Shown in pieces: positions 52,259-61,472 of a DNA stretch of 64,000 bases. The position numbers and the translations under genes were made by a program. The stretch spans positions 1-64,000 of the forward strand of contig JANQQZ010000006.1 in assembly GCA_028284805.1 (NCBI GenBank), given 5' to 3'. Within the stretch, counting starts at the first letter, position 1. Each line of letters opens with the position of its first letter. The stretch is from Phycisphaerales bacterium (GTDB lineage Bacteria; Planctomycetota; Phycisphaerae; Phycisphaerales; UBA1924). Below the pieces are notes generated by a model. The model was not told the DNA's origin and did not search any database. It saw only the letters and a program-made list of their open reading frames with translations.

Positions 52259-52723
52259 CTACTCGACTTGAAGCAGCAACTCACCCAGATTCCGCTGCGG
52301 ATCGGTTCTGAAATCGGAACGGGGTTCGAATGGCCCACCGGCGAACGACACAAACTCGAGTGCCTCAACGCGAAAGAACGTCCATCCCTCGTAGCCACCC
52401 TGGCCGTTCGCCTTCTTGCCGCTTGCTGCGCCCCAAGGGCTCCCGCCATCGACCTGGTATGCCTCGAGCAGATAGCTTCCATCGATCTGCCGCCACAGTC
52501 GGTACAACGCAAGAAGCCGAACGACACCCTCGTACCGCATGCGGATACGTCTTGCATTCGTGATCGCCTTCCAGATCCAGTAGAGCAGAAAGATCAAGCC
52601 AAAGGGCAACTCAGGCAGCTCGTCGTCATCGTCGCGAAGCCAATCAAGAAAGACGCCAATCACGTCTTCATCATCGTCGGTTTCTCGCAGCAGTCGTTCC
52701 GTGATGGATGTATCGGTTTCCAT
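52259..52723 (-). CDS. Hypothetical protein, weakly WYL/SH3-like
   Basis: The protein has 154 residues from METDTSITERLLRETDDD. The first 40 residues are very acidic. A hydrophobic stretch FGLIFLLYWIWKAI (about 41-55) may be a membrane span. The following ALYRLWRQIDGSYLLEAYQ and GWTFFRVEALEFV segments look like the strands of a WYL-type SH3 domain by eye, but the WYL triad itself is not present. No neighbours share its strand closely except thiC, 1.2 kb away in reading direction across the same strand. Function unknown. Confidence 0.6.
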   Translation of the reverse strand: METDTSITERLLRETDDDEDVIGVFLDWLRDDDDELPELPFGLIFLLYWIWKAITNARRIRMRYEGVVRLLALYRLWRQIDGSYLLEAYQVDGGSPWGAASGKKANGQGGYEGWTFFRVEALEFVSFAGGPFEPRSDFRTDPQRNLGELLLQVE

Positions 52724-52834
52724 GCACCGACGATACAGGACGCCGCAACTCCTGCGCCACATCTGCGTGCGATCGCAATGGAGTGTCCGCGCATCTCAGG
52801 TGATCTGGAGCACTTTTCTAAACGGCAGATGCTC

Positions 52835-54772
52835 CTACACCACCCGATCTTCCTTCGCAATCCCCATCGCCGGCCGCACATCAACCTGCACCAGCGGCTC
52901 GCCCTGGATCTCCTTCGCCTCGTCGGCGTCCACGAAGTCGGAGTGGCACGAGGCCTTGCCCGCGTCGTCGCCGGGCTTGGCGTCCTTCTTCACCTTGCTG
53001 GCGAGCTTGTGGATCTCTTCGGGCTTGAGGTACCCCCGCTGCTCGAGGATCTTCTGCTGCTCCTCGGTGAGCGCGTCGGACTTCACGGGCTTGCCGCGGT
53101 CGAAGCCCTCCGCTTTCCCTGACGCGAACTCCTGGATCTCCTTGCTGATCCGCACGCTGCACCAGTCGTGCCCGCACATGGCGCAGAAGTCGGTGTCGAC
53201 GTCGAGGTCCTCGTCGTGGTACGCGCGGGCGGTATCGGTGTCGAAGGCCAGCTCGAAGTGCCTCTCCCAGTTGAGCGCGGCGCGGGCCTTGGTCAGCTCG
53301 TCGTCCCAGTCGCGCGTGCCCGGGATGCCCAACGCGACGTCGGCGGCGTGGGCCGCGATCTTGTAGGCGATGCAGCCCTCTTTCACGTCGCCCTTCTTGG
53401 GCAGGCCCAGGTGCTCCTTGGGCGTGACGTAGCAGAGCATGCTCGCGCCGTGGTAGGCGGCGTTGGTCGCGCCGATGCAGCTGGTGATGTGGTCGTAGCC
53501 CGGGAAGACGTCGGTCACAAGCGGGCCGAGCACGTAGAACGGCGCGCCGTGGCAGAGCCGGCGCTGGAGCTTCATGTTGTACTCGATCTGGTCCAGCGGA
53601 ACGTGCCCGGGGCCCTCGACCATGACCTGCACGCCGTGACGCCACGCGCGCTCGGTCAGCTCGCCGATGGTCTCGAGTTCGGCCAGCTGCGCATCGTCGG
53701 AGGCGTCGGCCAGGCCGCCCGGGCGCATGCCGTCGCCGATCGAGAAGGTGACGTCGTGCCGACGCATCAGCTGGCAGATGTCGTCCCACATGGTGTACAT
53801 CAGGTTGTCTTTGTTGTGGGTGAGCATCCATTTGGCGAGCAGCGAGCCGCCGCGGCTGACGATGCCGATGAGCCGGTTCTTGACGTACTTCAGGTCCTTC
53901 TTGCGGACGCCCGCGTGGATCGTGAAGTAGTCGACGCCCTGCTGTGCCTGGTGCTCGAGGGTCTCGAGCACAGTCTGCTCGTCCAGGTCTTCCAGGCGCT
54001 TGCCGATGATCATGGAGTAGATGGGCACGGTCCCGATGGGCACCGTCGAGTTCCGGAGGATCGCCTCCCGGCAGGCGTCGAGGTCGCCCCCGGTCGACAG
54101 GTCCATGACCGTGTCGCCCCCCCACTTCTCGGCCCACTTGAGCTTCTCGACTTCTTCTTCTGTACCACTGCTGACAGGCGATGCACCCATGTTGGCGTTG
54201 ATCTTGGTCTTGGTCGCGCGCCCGATCGCCATCGGGTCGAGGTTGTACTTGAGGTGCGTCACGTTCGCGGGGATCACGCATCGGCCCGCGGCGACTTCAT
54301 CCCTGACCTGCTCGGGCGTCAGGTGCCCCTCGCGCTCGGCGACGCGCTTCATCTGCGGCGTGACGATGCCGAGCCGCGCCGACTCGAGCTGCGTGATAGG
54401 AACAAATCCTTGTGGAGCAACGCAGCGGATGAACGCGCCCTGCTTCTGGTTGTGTCCGCCGCAGCCCTGGGCGTGCGAATCCACGGCCTCGATCGTCCAG
54501 CCCTCGGGCAGGAAGTCCCACGCGGTGTAGGGGCTGGGCTGGGGTGTGTTGGGTGTGTCGGGGCTGCTGAAGGTCAGCGGGCCCCCGATGTTCGCGGCGT
54601 TGGCGAAGCTGCCCGGCGTGGTCGCGGGGCCGTTGCCCGGGTTGGTCGCGCCGCGGGTGGGCACGCCCAGGCGCTCGGTGGGCCTGTCCGCGCCGGGGTT
54701 CGCCCCGAGGGTGTAGGCCTTGGCGGTGTCGGCGTGGGCCGTTGTATCTGTGGTGGTATCGAACGTCGTCAT
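52835..54772 (-). CDS. thiC: Phosphomethylpyrimidine synthase ThiC
   Basis: The protein has 645 residues, normal for the long ThiC form. It rearranges aminoimidazole ribotide to HMP-phosphate with a [4Fe-4S] cluster and S-adenosylmethionine. The cluster motif is [11 protein letters not shown] near residue 545. Other family motifs are [21 protein letters not shown] region, [36 protein letters not shown] and [13 protein letters not shown]. The first 100 residues (Thr/Gly/Pro-rich) are variable. A TPP riboswitch directly precedes the ATG, so the gene is switched off by thiamine pyrophosphate. The large plus-strand frame opposite is a shadow. Confidence 0.97.
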   Translation of the reverse strand: MTTFDTTTDTTAHADTAKAYTLGANPGADRPTERLGVPTRGATNPGNGPATTPGSFANAANIGGPLTFSSPDTPNTPQPSPYTAWDFLPEGWTIEAVDSHAQGCGGHNQKQGAFIRCVAPQGFVPITQLESARLGIVTPQMKRVAEREGHLTPEQVRDEVAAGRCVIPANVTHLKYNLDPMAIGRATKTKINANMGASPVSSGTEEEVEKLKWAEKWGGDTVMDLSTGGDLDACREAILRNSTVPIGTVPIYSMIIGKRLEDLDEQTVLETLEHQAQQGVDYFTIHAGVRKKDLKYVKNRLIGIVSRGGSLLAKWMLTHNKDNLMYTMWDDICQLMRRHDVTFSIGDGMRPGGLADASDDAQLAELETIGELTERAWRHGVQVMVEGPGHVPLDQIEYNMKLQRRLCHGAPFYVLGPLVTDVFPGYDHITSCIGATNAAYHGASMLCYVTPKEHLGLPKKGDVKEGCIAYKIAAHAADVALGIPGTRDWDDELTKARAALNWERHFELAFDTDTARAYHDEDLDVDTDFCAMCGHDWCSVRISKEIQEFASGKAEGFDRGKPVKSDALTEEQQKILEQRGYLKPEEIHKLASKVKKDAKPGDDAGKASCHSDFVDADEAKEIQGEPLVQVDVRPAMGIAKEDRVV

Positions 54773-54775
54773 AAT

Positions 54776-54854
54776 CGCATCCCTCCGCCGGCATGATCCG
54801 GATCAGGTTCGTCGGGTGCTTCTCAGCCGCTCGACAGGAGCGACGCCCCGTGCG
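54776..54854 (-). promoter_or_regulatory. TPP riboswitch controlling thiC
   Basis: On the minus strand the TPP aptamer core is plain: CTGAGA, ACCTGATCCGGATCATGCC and GGCGGAGGGA. P1 is formed by CGCA/TGCG at the ends. The GGAGG of the aptamer's 3' strand is also the Shine-Dalgarno of thiC, 9-10 nt before the ATG, so ligand binding would hide the ribosome site directly. Confidence 0.95.
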
Positions 54855-54925
54855 TTGTGATGACAGTGTAGGGGTTTGCCCCTCGGGCGATGCCCGGCGG
54901 CGGAGCAACGCTGACAGCCGACCGC

Positions 54926-56788
54926 CTAAGCCCTTGCGTTCCCAGAACCGCCCCCGAGCCAAGGCACGGGCGAATCGATCACCGCACTAGGGCCGATCAC
55001 GTCCGGCTGCTGGTCGTAGCCCAGCTCGTCGAGTTCCTTACCCGCGGCAGCAACGAGCTCGGAGTACGTCGGGACCCGCTTGCGCCGCCCGAGGGCGCGG
55101 AGTGTCTTCGCGGCAACGTAGCTGAACGCGCCGTAGCTCGTTGCGCCGTGCCGGTACTCGAACGCGTACTCGTGCTCGCGCGCGGAGGTGATGATGACGG
55201 GCATGTACGGGCCCGGGAACGTCCCGTCGCCCTGCTGCTCGGCCAACCGCTTGCGTGCCTTGTTGTACTCCCGCGTCGTGTCCTGTCGCTGGGGCCCTCC
55301 CCGACCGATGCGGAAGGTATCCAGTTGCTCGCCGAAGACCTGCTGCGCGAACCGCTCGGCATCGCCTCCCAGTTTGTCGAGCGCCCGGTGCCGCGCGTCG
55401 AGCTTGCGGTCCACCCAGAGCTCGCGTTTCGGGTCCCATCGCATCGCACGGTGACGGATGTCATCCGGCGCGCGCAGGCCGCGGATCCTGCGCCCCGGTT
55501 CCCGGTCGAGACCGCCCGAGTGGCAGCAGTCGAGCACCATCGTGAACGAGACGTCCGCGGGCAGATCGCAGTAGCGGGTGACGAGCCAGTCGTCGGTGAT
55601 CGACCGCTCCATCGAGAAATCAAAGTCGACGGGGCAGAGGCATTCGTCCTTGCCGTCGACCACCTCGGCCGCGTTGTACGTGGGCAGACACGCGCCGTGC
55701 CCGCTGAAGCCCAGGACACGGACGTCTCCCGGCAGGGCATCCGCGAGCAGCCAGTCGATCCGCTCCCGGATCGCCTCGGCCGTCGCGCGCTCGTCCAGCA
55801 GCAGGCGGATGTCCTCGGCCTCGAACCCGCACTCCTGGAGCACCGAGCTGACCAGAAACGCGTCGTTGACGCACCCCTCCAGCGGGGCGTCGGAGTAGGC
55901 ATCAATGCCGATGAGCAGGGCCTTCTTCTGTCTGCGGCGTTCAGATCGGGCGGCCTCGCGCGCGGCGGGCGCCGCCGGGAGCAGAGGCTTCCGAACCGAA
56001 CGCTGCGCGTTCGTCGTGCGGGATCTCCAATCGCTCGCCAGCGGCACCCAGAATCGGCTGGTGACCTCAGGCTCGCTGAGATACAGATCGGCATCGTGAT
56101 TGAGCAGGCTGCCGTCCTCGTCGAACTCGGCATCGAGCTGCTGATAGTTCGCGTCGGAGAGACGGATCTGGGCGGTGAACACGATGTCGTGCTTGTTGTA
56201 CGCGTGGAACCAGTTGGCGGCCGAGCGGATGGTGGTCACCCGCCCGAACTGCGAGCGGACCGAGGGGTGCCCGATCTGGGTCCCGAACGTCAGCACGGTC
56301 CGCCCCTTGAACAGATCGGATCCGCTCCGGTGCCACCGGTAGGTGTCGTAGAGCACCAGCGCGCCGAGGCTGTGCGCACAAATCAGGTGCGGGTCGAACG
56401 CGCCGATGTGATCCGCGAGCGCCTTGCGGGTCTTGGAGCGGAGGTTGTGGTCGTCGTCCACCCACTTGACGACCATGCCCGCGGTCCACGAGAACTTGTC
56501 GGGCAGATCGGTCACCGACCAGCCCCTGCGTCGGCGGAACAGCCCCGAGATGCCCGTCCACAGCCAACTCGAACTGAGGCGGATCAGCGCTTCAGTCATG
56601 TCGCCCGGGTCGAGGGGATCGGCCGCAAAGTGCTCGTCGTACGCGAGCGCCTCGATCTCGACCTGGTCGCTCGACACCCCGCCTAGCGCGAGCTGCTCGT
56701 GAATGGTGTCCTTCCACTGGTTCTGCCAGCCCGTGTGCTGCTCGTGCCCACCGACGCCGTGAATGGTCAGGATCCGGAGCTTGTTCAT
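54926..56788 (-). CDS. Alpha/beta-hydrolase fused to caspase (C14) domain
   Basis: The protein has 620 residues from MNKLRILTIHGVGG; the upstream 56 codons of open frame lie in a leader. Residues 1-255 are a lipase-like hydrolase: LTIHGVGGHEQ (oxyanion), ICAHSLGALVLYD (S140), YNKHDIVF (D201) and LLNHDADLYL (H231) can form the triad. A basic linker follows, then a caspase-like domain (about 288-600): KKALLIGIDAYSDAPLEGC, LGFSGHGA (H364) and MVLDCCHSGG (C422), both catalytic residues present. No signal peptide. Bacterial caspases often activate or act as toxic effectors; here protease and hydrolase are on one chain. It lies between thiC and a dockerin-tagged gene, probably alone. Confidence 0.87.
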   Translation of the reverse strand: MNKLRILTIHGVGGHEQHTGWQNQWKDTIHEQLALGGVSSDQVEIEALAYDEHFAADPLDPGDMTEALIRLSSSWLWTGISGLFRRRRGWSVTDLPDKFSWTAGMVVKWVDDDHNLRSKTRKALADHIGAFDPHLICAHSLGALVLYDTYRWHRSGSDLFKGRTVLTFGTQIGHPSVRSQFGRVTTIRSAANWFHAYNKHDIVFTAQIRLSDANYQQLDAEFDEDGSLLNHDADLYLSEPEVTSRFWVPLASDWRSRTTNAQRSVRKPLLPAAPAAREAARSERRRQKKALLIGIDAYSDAPLEGCVNDAFLVSSVLQECGFEAEDIRLLLDERATAEAIRERIDWLLADALPGDVRVLGFSGHGACLPTYNAAEVVDGKDECLCPVDFDFSMERSITDDWLVTRYCDLPADVSFTMVLDCCHSGGLDREPGRRIRGLRAPDDIRHRAMRWDPKRELWVDRKLDARHRALDKLGGDAERFAQQVFGEQLDTFRIGRGGPQRQDTTREYNKARKRLAEQQGDGTFPGPYMPVIITSAREHEYAFEYRHGATSYGAFSYVAAKTLRALGRRKRVPTYSELVAAAGKELDELGYDQQPDVIGPSAVIDSPVPWLGGGSGNARA

Positions 56789-56828
56789 GCCGTGGCCCCC
56801 TTTGGCTGCGCGGTTGCGAGCCAACCCA

Positions 56829-56854
56829 AATCCTATCAGGCTACGGACAGGATT
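56829..56854 (-). terminator. Hairpin after the dockerin-tagged gene
   Basis: AATCCT ... AGGATT with a partially paired interior lies 38 bp after the stop of the dockerin-tagged gene and is followed on the minus strand by TTGGGTTGG. A weak terminator candidate. Confidence 0.35.
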
Positions 56855-56891
56855 ACAGGTCTTTGTCAGGGAACATGTTGTGAGCGGATGT

Positions 56892-57647
56892 TCAGCAGCC
56901 GGCGTTGTAGTTCGTGATCCAGGCGCTGAAATCGCCGGGCGTGACCAGGCCGTCAACGTTCTGGTCGGCCCGCGGGTCGCGGGTGTTGTACGCCATGATC
57001 CAGGCGCTGAGGTCCGCGGGCGAAAGCAGGCCGTCGCCGTTGACGTCGGCGACGCAGGGAGGTGTCAAGATCTCGCCGAGCACCTCGAACGCGACGCCCG
57101 GGTGATCCACGCGGCTGAAGCCCTGCCCCTCGTCGACGAGCACGCTGCCGTCACCCTCAGCGCCGTGCCAGCGCCACGAATGCTCGGGATCCCCGAGTGT
57201 CGGGCTCGTGAGAAGTGCGGCGACTTCGATGCCGTAGCGTGCACCGAGACGCAGGCCGATGGCGCCGTCGAGCGTGACCTCGTATCCGGTCATCGTCGGG
57301 TCGGACTTATCGAGGGTGACCCGGCCGATACCGACGGTCTGGTTCGCGAGTTCGGCAAGCTCGTTGTTCTGCGGGTCGAGCTCGACAACGCGGAGCCGGA
57401 GGGCGTAGATGTTCTCGGTCGGGAGCGCGAAGACCCGGACGCGCTCTGCGGTCGCGTCGTGCTGTGCGGAGAAGTCCTCGAGCACGACGCGCGCCTGCTC
57501 GACGTCCTGCCCTCCGGTGACGCGCTGGGCGACCTGCGGGCCGACGGCACCCGAGGGCGCCTGCCCCGCGACGACGTCGAGCGGCTGGGCCGCGACCGCG
57601 CCGGTGAGCATCAACGTACCGAGAACGCCGACAAGACCCGTCTCCAT
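56892..57647 (-). CDS. Secreted protein with GC-type dockerin tail
   Basis: The protein has 251 residues from METGLVGVLGTLMLTG; CGGAGCG is the ribosome site. The signal peptide ends near AVAAQ. A beta-rich body (about 40-190) shows RVRVFALPTENIYALRLRV and MTGYEVTLDGAIGLRLGARY; I do not recognise its family. The last 55 residues hold two Ca-loop repeats (VNGDGLLSPADL, QNVDGLVTPGDF), each followed by AWI, and end in NAGC. This is the same anchor type as on the GH16 enzyme. It is probably exported and attached to the surface by that tail. A strong hairpin separates it from the S9 peptidase gene upstream. Confidence 0.85.
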   Translation of the reverse strand: METGLVGVLGTLMLTGAVAAQPLDVVAGQAPSGAVGPQVAQRVTGGQDVEQARVVLEDFSAQHDATAERVRVFALPTENIYALRLRVVELDPQNNELAELANQTVGIGRVTLDKSDPTMTGYEVTLDGAIGLRLGARYGIEVAALLTSPTLGDPEHSWRWHGAEGDGSVLVDEGQGFSRVDHPGVAFEVLGEILTPPCVADVNGDGLLSPADLSAWIMAYNTRDPRADQNVDGLVTPGDFSAWITNYNAGC

Positions 57648-57692
57648 GGCATCGCTCCGAGGGCCGGCCTTGGCCCTTGAGCGATAGATACA

Positions 57693-57722
57693 CCGATCCC
57701 GCGGGTTGACCCGCGGGATCGG
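57693..57722 (-). terminator. Perfect 14-bp hairpin after the S9 peptidase gene
   Basis: CCGATCCCGCGGGT / ACCCGCGGGATCGG with a 2-nt gap as written (a few pairs must open for the loop) lies 78 bp after the peptidase stop. On the minus strand it is followed by TGTATCTATC, T-rich but not a clean run. It is the likely end of the peptidase transcript. Confidence 0.65.
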
Positions 57723-57799
57723 CACAGTTTCCAGCGATACGCGTTCGCGACCCGCGATCGCCGATGTTCTGGGACACCGGCGCGAGGGCGTCCGTCCGA

Positions 57800-59839
57800 T
57801 TACTTCAAGGTATCGACGGTCGGCATCGCGTCGGCGAGACCCGGGACACCCTCGGCACCCGTCGGCACCTGGATCGTCGACTCGAGCAGGTCGTCGTCGA
57901 TCGGCTCGTACCGCCCGCCCAGGTGCTCGCTCAGGAACGACTCGGCGACCGCGTTGAACGCCGTGCGGTTCTCGGGGCGGGCGAACCCGTGCCCCTCGTC
58001 GGGGAACAGGGCGTAGGTCACGGGGATGCTCTTGGCCTGCATCGCCTCGACGATCTGGTCGGACTCGGACTGCTTGACACGCGGGTCGTTCGCGCCCTGC
58101 CCGATCAGCAGCGGACGCTCGATCTTCTCAACGTAGTTGAGCGGGCTGCGCTCCTCGAGCAGGGCCAAGCCCTCCTCGGTGTTCGGATCGCCCACGCGTG
58201 TCGTGAACATTTTCATGACCGGCGCCCAGTAGGGCGGGATGGTCGCGAGAAGCGTGCGCAGGTTCGAGGGTCCAACGATGCTCACACCGCACGCGAACGT
58301 GTCCGGTGTGAAGGTCAGACCGACAAGCGTGGCGTACCCGCCGTAGCTGCCGCCCATGATGGCGACGCGCTGCTCGTCTGCGATGCCCTGGGCAACCGCC
58401 CAATCGACCGCGTCGATCAGGTCGTCGTGCATCTTGCCTGCCCACTCGAAGTTGCCGGCGTTGATGAAGTCCTTGCCGAAGCCGGTCGACCCGCGGTAGT
58501 TCACGCTCAACACCGCGTAGCCCCGGTTCGAGAGCCACTGGTGCATGCTGTTGTAGCCCCAGCTGTCGCGGGCCCACGGGCCACCGTGCACGAGCAGGAC
58601 CATGGGCAGCGGGTCCGCGTCGGGGCGCACGTCGCCGTCCGAATCGGAGCCGTAGGGCAGCGTCAGATAGCTCACGAGCTCGAGCCCGTCGCGCGAGTCG
58701 ATAACGACGGGGTGCATCTCGGCGAGGGGCAGGCCCTCGATCGCCGGGCGGTTGCTGAAGAGATACCGCGCGTCCTTCGCGGCGCGGTCGTACAGGTAGT
58801 ACTTCACAGGCCCGTCGCTCAGCGTGTAGGCGATCGTCCAGAGCGTGTCGTCCTTCGATCGGCTCGTGACGTTCACCTCGGCGTTCTCGACGGTGCGGAG
58901 GTACGCGAGGTCGGCCTCGACGCGTTCGTCGAGCACCGTCCACTCGGTCCGCGTGTAGTTCGCCCGCACCGCCTCGATCGCGTACGTGGTCGGGTGCGCC
59001 ATCACACCCGAGACGTCGGCCTTCGGGTGCTCGAAGACCAGGTCGGTCTCGCCCGTCGCCAGGTTCTTGGTGTACAGCGCCGCGGTGTTGCCCAGGCGGC
59101 TGTCGAGCATGTAGAGCACGGTCCCGTCGGCGTTGAACCCGGCAAGGCCTGTCGTCAACGTGTCCTCGTTGGGCACGGACAGGAACGCCTCGTCGGTCCG
59201 CACGGTCGAGTTGCCCTCGACCTCGAAGTACGAGAGCGAGCCGTCGCCCTCGAAGCGGACAGCGAACCGCACGTTGTAGTCGTCATCGAGCGTGTAGCCC
59301 GCGTAGCCCTCGTTCGTCATGAGCATCGTGCGCTCGCCCGTGACCACGTTGACCCGGTAGAGGTCGTGCAGCTGAGGGTTGCGGTCGTTGATGCCCAGGA
59401 TCATCTCGTCGGGGAACCGCGGAGAGACCTGGTTGACCTGCACCCGAACGCCCTCGAACGGAGTGAGGTCGATGCGCTCGCCGGTCTCGACGTTCACGCT
59501 ATAGGCGAGGAAGTTCTCGTCGCCCCCGGTGTCCTGGAGGTAGACCACATGCGTGCCGTTCCACGCCCAGAAGTGCTGCCGGATGCCGCGGTAGTCGTCG
59601 TCGGTGATGGGCTTGGCCGCATCCAGGTCGTCGACCGGGGCGACCCAGACGTTGAGCACGCCCTCGAGCGGCGCAAGCCAACTGAGGTGCTGGCCGGTCG
59701 GGCTGATGGTCACGCCCGCCCGCTCGGGGTTGCCGAACAGCACGTCGCGCGGGATGAGCGGCGTATCGCCTGGCTGTGCGGCGGCGCCGCCCGTGCCCAG
59801 AGTCGCGATCGCCAACGCCAGCACCTGTCCGATTCGCAT
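57800..59839 (-). CDS. Secreted S9-family prolyl-oligopeptidase-like peptidase
   Basis: The protein has 679 residues from MRIGQVLALAIATLG, with a signal peptide ending near GAAAQ. The first 390 residues form a beta-propeller of WD/dipeptidyl-peptidase type (VNVETGERIDLT, VNVVTGERTML, NLATGETDLVF). The C-terminal alpha/beta hydrolase (about 400-655) has MVLLVHGGPWARDSWG, catalytic Ser in MGGSYGGYA, Asp in GANDPRV and His in DEGHGFA. Such enzymes cut peptides after certain residues in the periplasm or outside the cell. The last 30 residues extend beyond the fold. It lies upstream of a strong hairpin. Confidence 0.93.
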   Translation of the reverse strand: MRIGQVLALAIATLGTGGAAAQPGDTPLIPRDVLFGNPERAGVTISPTGQHLSWLAPLEGVLNVWVAPVDDLDAAKPITDDDYRGIRQHFWAWNGTHVVYLQDTGGDENFLAYSVNVETGERIDLTPFEGVRVQVNQVSPRFPDEMILGINDRNPQLHDLYRVNVVTGERTMLMTNEGYAGYTLDDDYNVRFAVRFEGDGSLSYFEVEGNSTVRTDEAFLSVPNEDTLTTGLAGFNADGTVLYMLDSRLGNTAALYTKNLATGETDLVFEHPKADVSGVMAHPTTYAIEAVRANYTRTEWTVLDERVEADLAYLRTVENAEVNVTSRSKDDTLWTIAYTLSDGPVKYYLYDRAAKDARYLFSNRPAIEGLPLAEMHPVVIDSRDGLELVSYLTLPYGSDSDGDVRPDADPLPMVLLVHGGPWARDSWGYNSMHQWLSNRGYAVLSVNYRGSTGFGKDFINAGNFEWAGKMHDDLIDAVDWAVAQGIADEQRVAIMGGSYGGYATLVGLTFTPDTFACGVSIVGPSNLRTLLATIPPYWAPVMKMFTTRVGDPNTEEGLALLEERSPLNYVEKIERPLLIGQGANDPRVKQSESDQIVEAMQAKSIPVTYALFPDEGHGFARPENRTAFNAVAESFLSEHLGGRYEPIDDDLLESTIQVPTGAEGVPGLADAMPTVDTLK

Positions 59840-59951
59840 GATCCGTGTCCCCTCGATGAGCCCAAGCAGCAAGGTGTTCCGCGGCGGTATCTACCGGGTA
59901 CCCGGCCCGCCGATGCAAGAACGGACACTAGCTCGGACCGGCGCCGGGCGT

Positions 59952-61472
59952 CTAGTCGCCGTCGATCTGGCGTTCGGCGTGCCCGGCGAGGTCCTCGAGC
60001 AGCTCGCGGGCCGCGTCGGACCGCAGCACCGAGCCATGCGTCGCCCCGGGCACGATCGCGTACCAGCCCGACTCGTCCTCGAATCCGAAGCCACCCAGCG
60101 ATTCGACGAACAGGCGGACCCCCTCGTCGAGATCGAACTCGTCGGCGTCGCCCACGATCACCCGGACGCGGTCCCGCGCGACGCGCCCCGCGCCGCCCGG
60201 ATCGCGACGGACGAGATCTGCGAGATCGGCCCGGCGGTACCGCTCGGCGACGCTTCGGTCGATGACGCCGGTGCGCTCGTTGTAGAGACGGGCCGCCCGC
60301 CCTTCGTCGTCGACCGGGCCGAACGCGGCCTGCCAGGAGTCCCACTGCTGTGCGCTGGTGTTGTGCGGACCGAGCACGGTCTCCATCGCGTTCTCGTCGG
60401 CGATGGTCATGCGCACCACGCCCGACGAGTCCGTGTAGCTAGGGCGAGTGGTGCCCGACGCGTCGGTGTACATGTTCTCGTCGTCGTAGATGTTCACCGC
60501 CTGGAACGCGCGGAAGTCGAGAGGATCGGGCGCGCTCGACCACGCGCCGCCGAACGTGTCTGGGTAGCTCAGCGCGAGGTGGATCACGGTCCACCCGCCC
60601 GAGCTGTGCCCGCGGAGCATGCGCGCACCGGGTTCGGCGATCGTGGGATAGAACTGATCGATCGCGGGGACCACCTCCTCGACCAGCGCACGGCCGATGG
60701 GGCCGTTGGCGCGCGAATCGCGGAACAGATGGTGCCCGTTGGGCCCCTCTGGGTTGAGCACGACCCAGAACGCCGAGCGCGCGAGCCGCCCGAGGGGAGA
60801 GCCGGGGCGCGCCGAGGCGAGCTGCTGGGCGCGCCGGGCGGCCGACGCGTGCGTGCCCCCGAACCCCGGCACCTCGTAGACGACCGGGTACCGGCGCCCG
60901 GGTTCGGCGTCGATGGGCGGGACGACGCCCGCGTCGATCACCACGCGCGTCTCGCGCGCATCGCTCAGCAGCCGCGATTCGAATGCTCGGAACTCGGCGC
61001 GTCCGCCAGCGGGCGGTGCGGCATCTCCGACCGCATCGTCGAGCCTGAGCGTGACCACGGGCGACTCGCCCTCCTCGAACGAGAACCGCGCGATGCCCGA
61101 GAACAGATTGCCAGGCTCGCGCTCCCAGCGGCTGTCGAGCCCGTGCCGGTCCAGAACGGCCTGGGCCCGGTACGACCCGGGCGGGATGCCCCCAACCGGG
61201 AACCGATCGGCCGAAGCGCCCACGAGCACGCCCCGATCGGGCTCCCATCGCGGCACGTCAACGCCCAGCATGGGTTGGGGAGCGCTGAAGAACGGTGCGT
61301 CGGCGGGCGAGTCGTCGATCGAGGACGACTCGTCGACCAGGTAGACGACGAGCCTTCCCTGCACCGGACGGTCGACGAGCCCTTCGGCAATCGTCACACG
61401 GAACTCGGGCTCGGCGGCGCACGCGAAGGCAATCAACCAGCTCAGCGCGCCCGCCGCGCCCGCGCACCTCAC
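59952..61472 (-). CDS. Secreted esterase (putative esterase D/Fes type)
   Basis: The protein has 506 residues with a GTG start overlapping the thioredoxin stop (GTGA). An N-terminal signal (GALSWLIAFACAAEP) precedes a beta-rich domain of about 150 residues, then an esterase domain (about 180-490): YPVVYEVPGFGGTHASA, LRGHSSGGWT (nucleophile Ser), VGDADEFDL (Asp) and PGATHGSVL (His). The plan resembles enterochelin-esterase/esterase-D-like enzymes that cleave carbohydrate or siderophore esters. Substrate not known. It shares its transcript with the TlpA-like gene and probably with dus. Confidence 0.87.
   Translation of the reverse strand: MRCAGAAGALSWLIAFACAAEPEFRVTIAEGLVDRPVQGRLVVYLVDESSSIDDSPADAPFFSAPQPMLGVDVPRWEPDRGVLVGASADRFPVGGIPPGSYRAQAVLDRHGLDSRWEREPGNLFSGIARFSFEEGESPVVTLRLDDAVGDAAPPAGGRAEFRAFESRLLSDARETRVVIDAGVVPPIDAEPGRRYPVVYEVPGFGGTHASAARRAQQLASARPGSPLGRLARSAFWVVLNPEGPNGHHLFRDSRANGPIGRALVEEVVPAIDQFYPTIAEPGARMLRGHSSGGWTVIHLALSYPDTFGGAWSSAPDPLDFRAFQAVNIYDDENMYTDASGTTRPSYTDSSGVVRMTIADENAMETVLGPHNTSAQQWDSWQAAFGPVDDEGRAARLYNERTGVIDRSVAERYRRADLADLVRRDPGGAGRVARDRVRVIVGDADEFDLDEGVRLFVESLGGFGFEDESGWYAIVPGATHGSVLRSDAARELLEDLAGHAERQIDGD

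Noticed and set aside
53168-54796. 542-codon open frame on the plus strand opposite thiC
   Set aside because: It is exactly antisense to a well-defined thiC and its riboswitch, and its product is Val/Arg/His/Gly-rich without motifs. GC-rich third positions produce such shadows.
57764-60265. 833-codon open frame on the plus strand
   Set aside because: It is antisense to the S9 peptidase with intact catalytic motifs; composition is that of a shadow frame.
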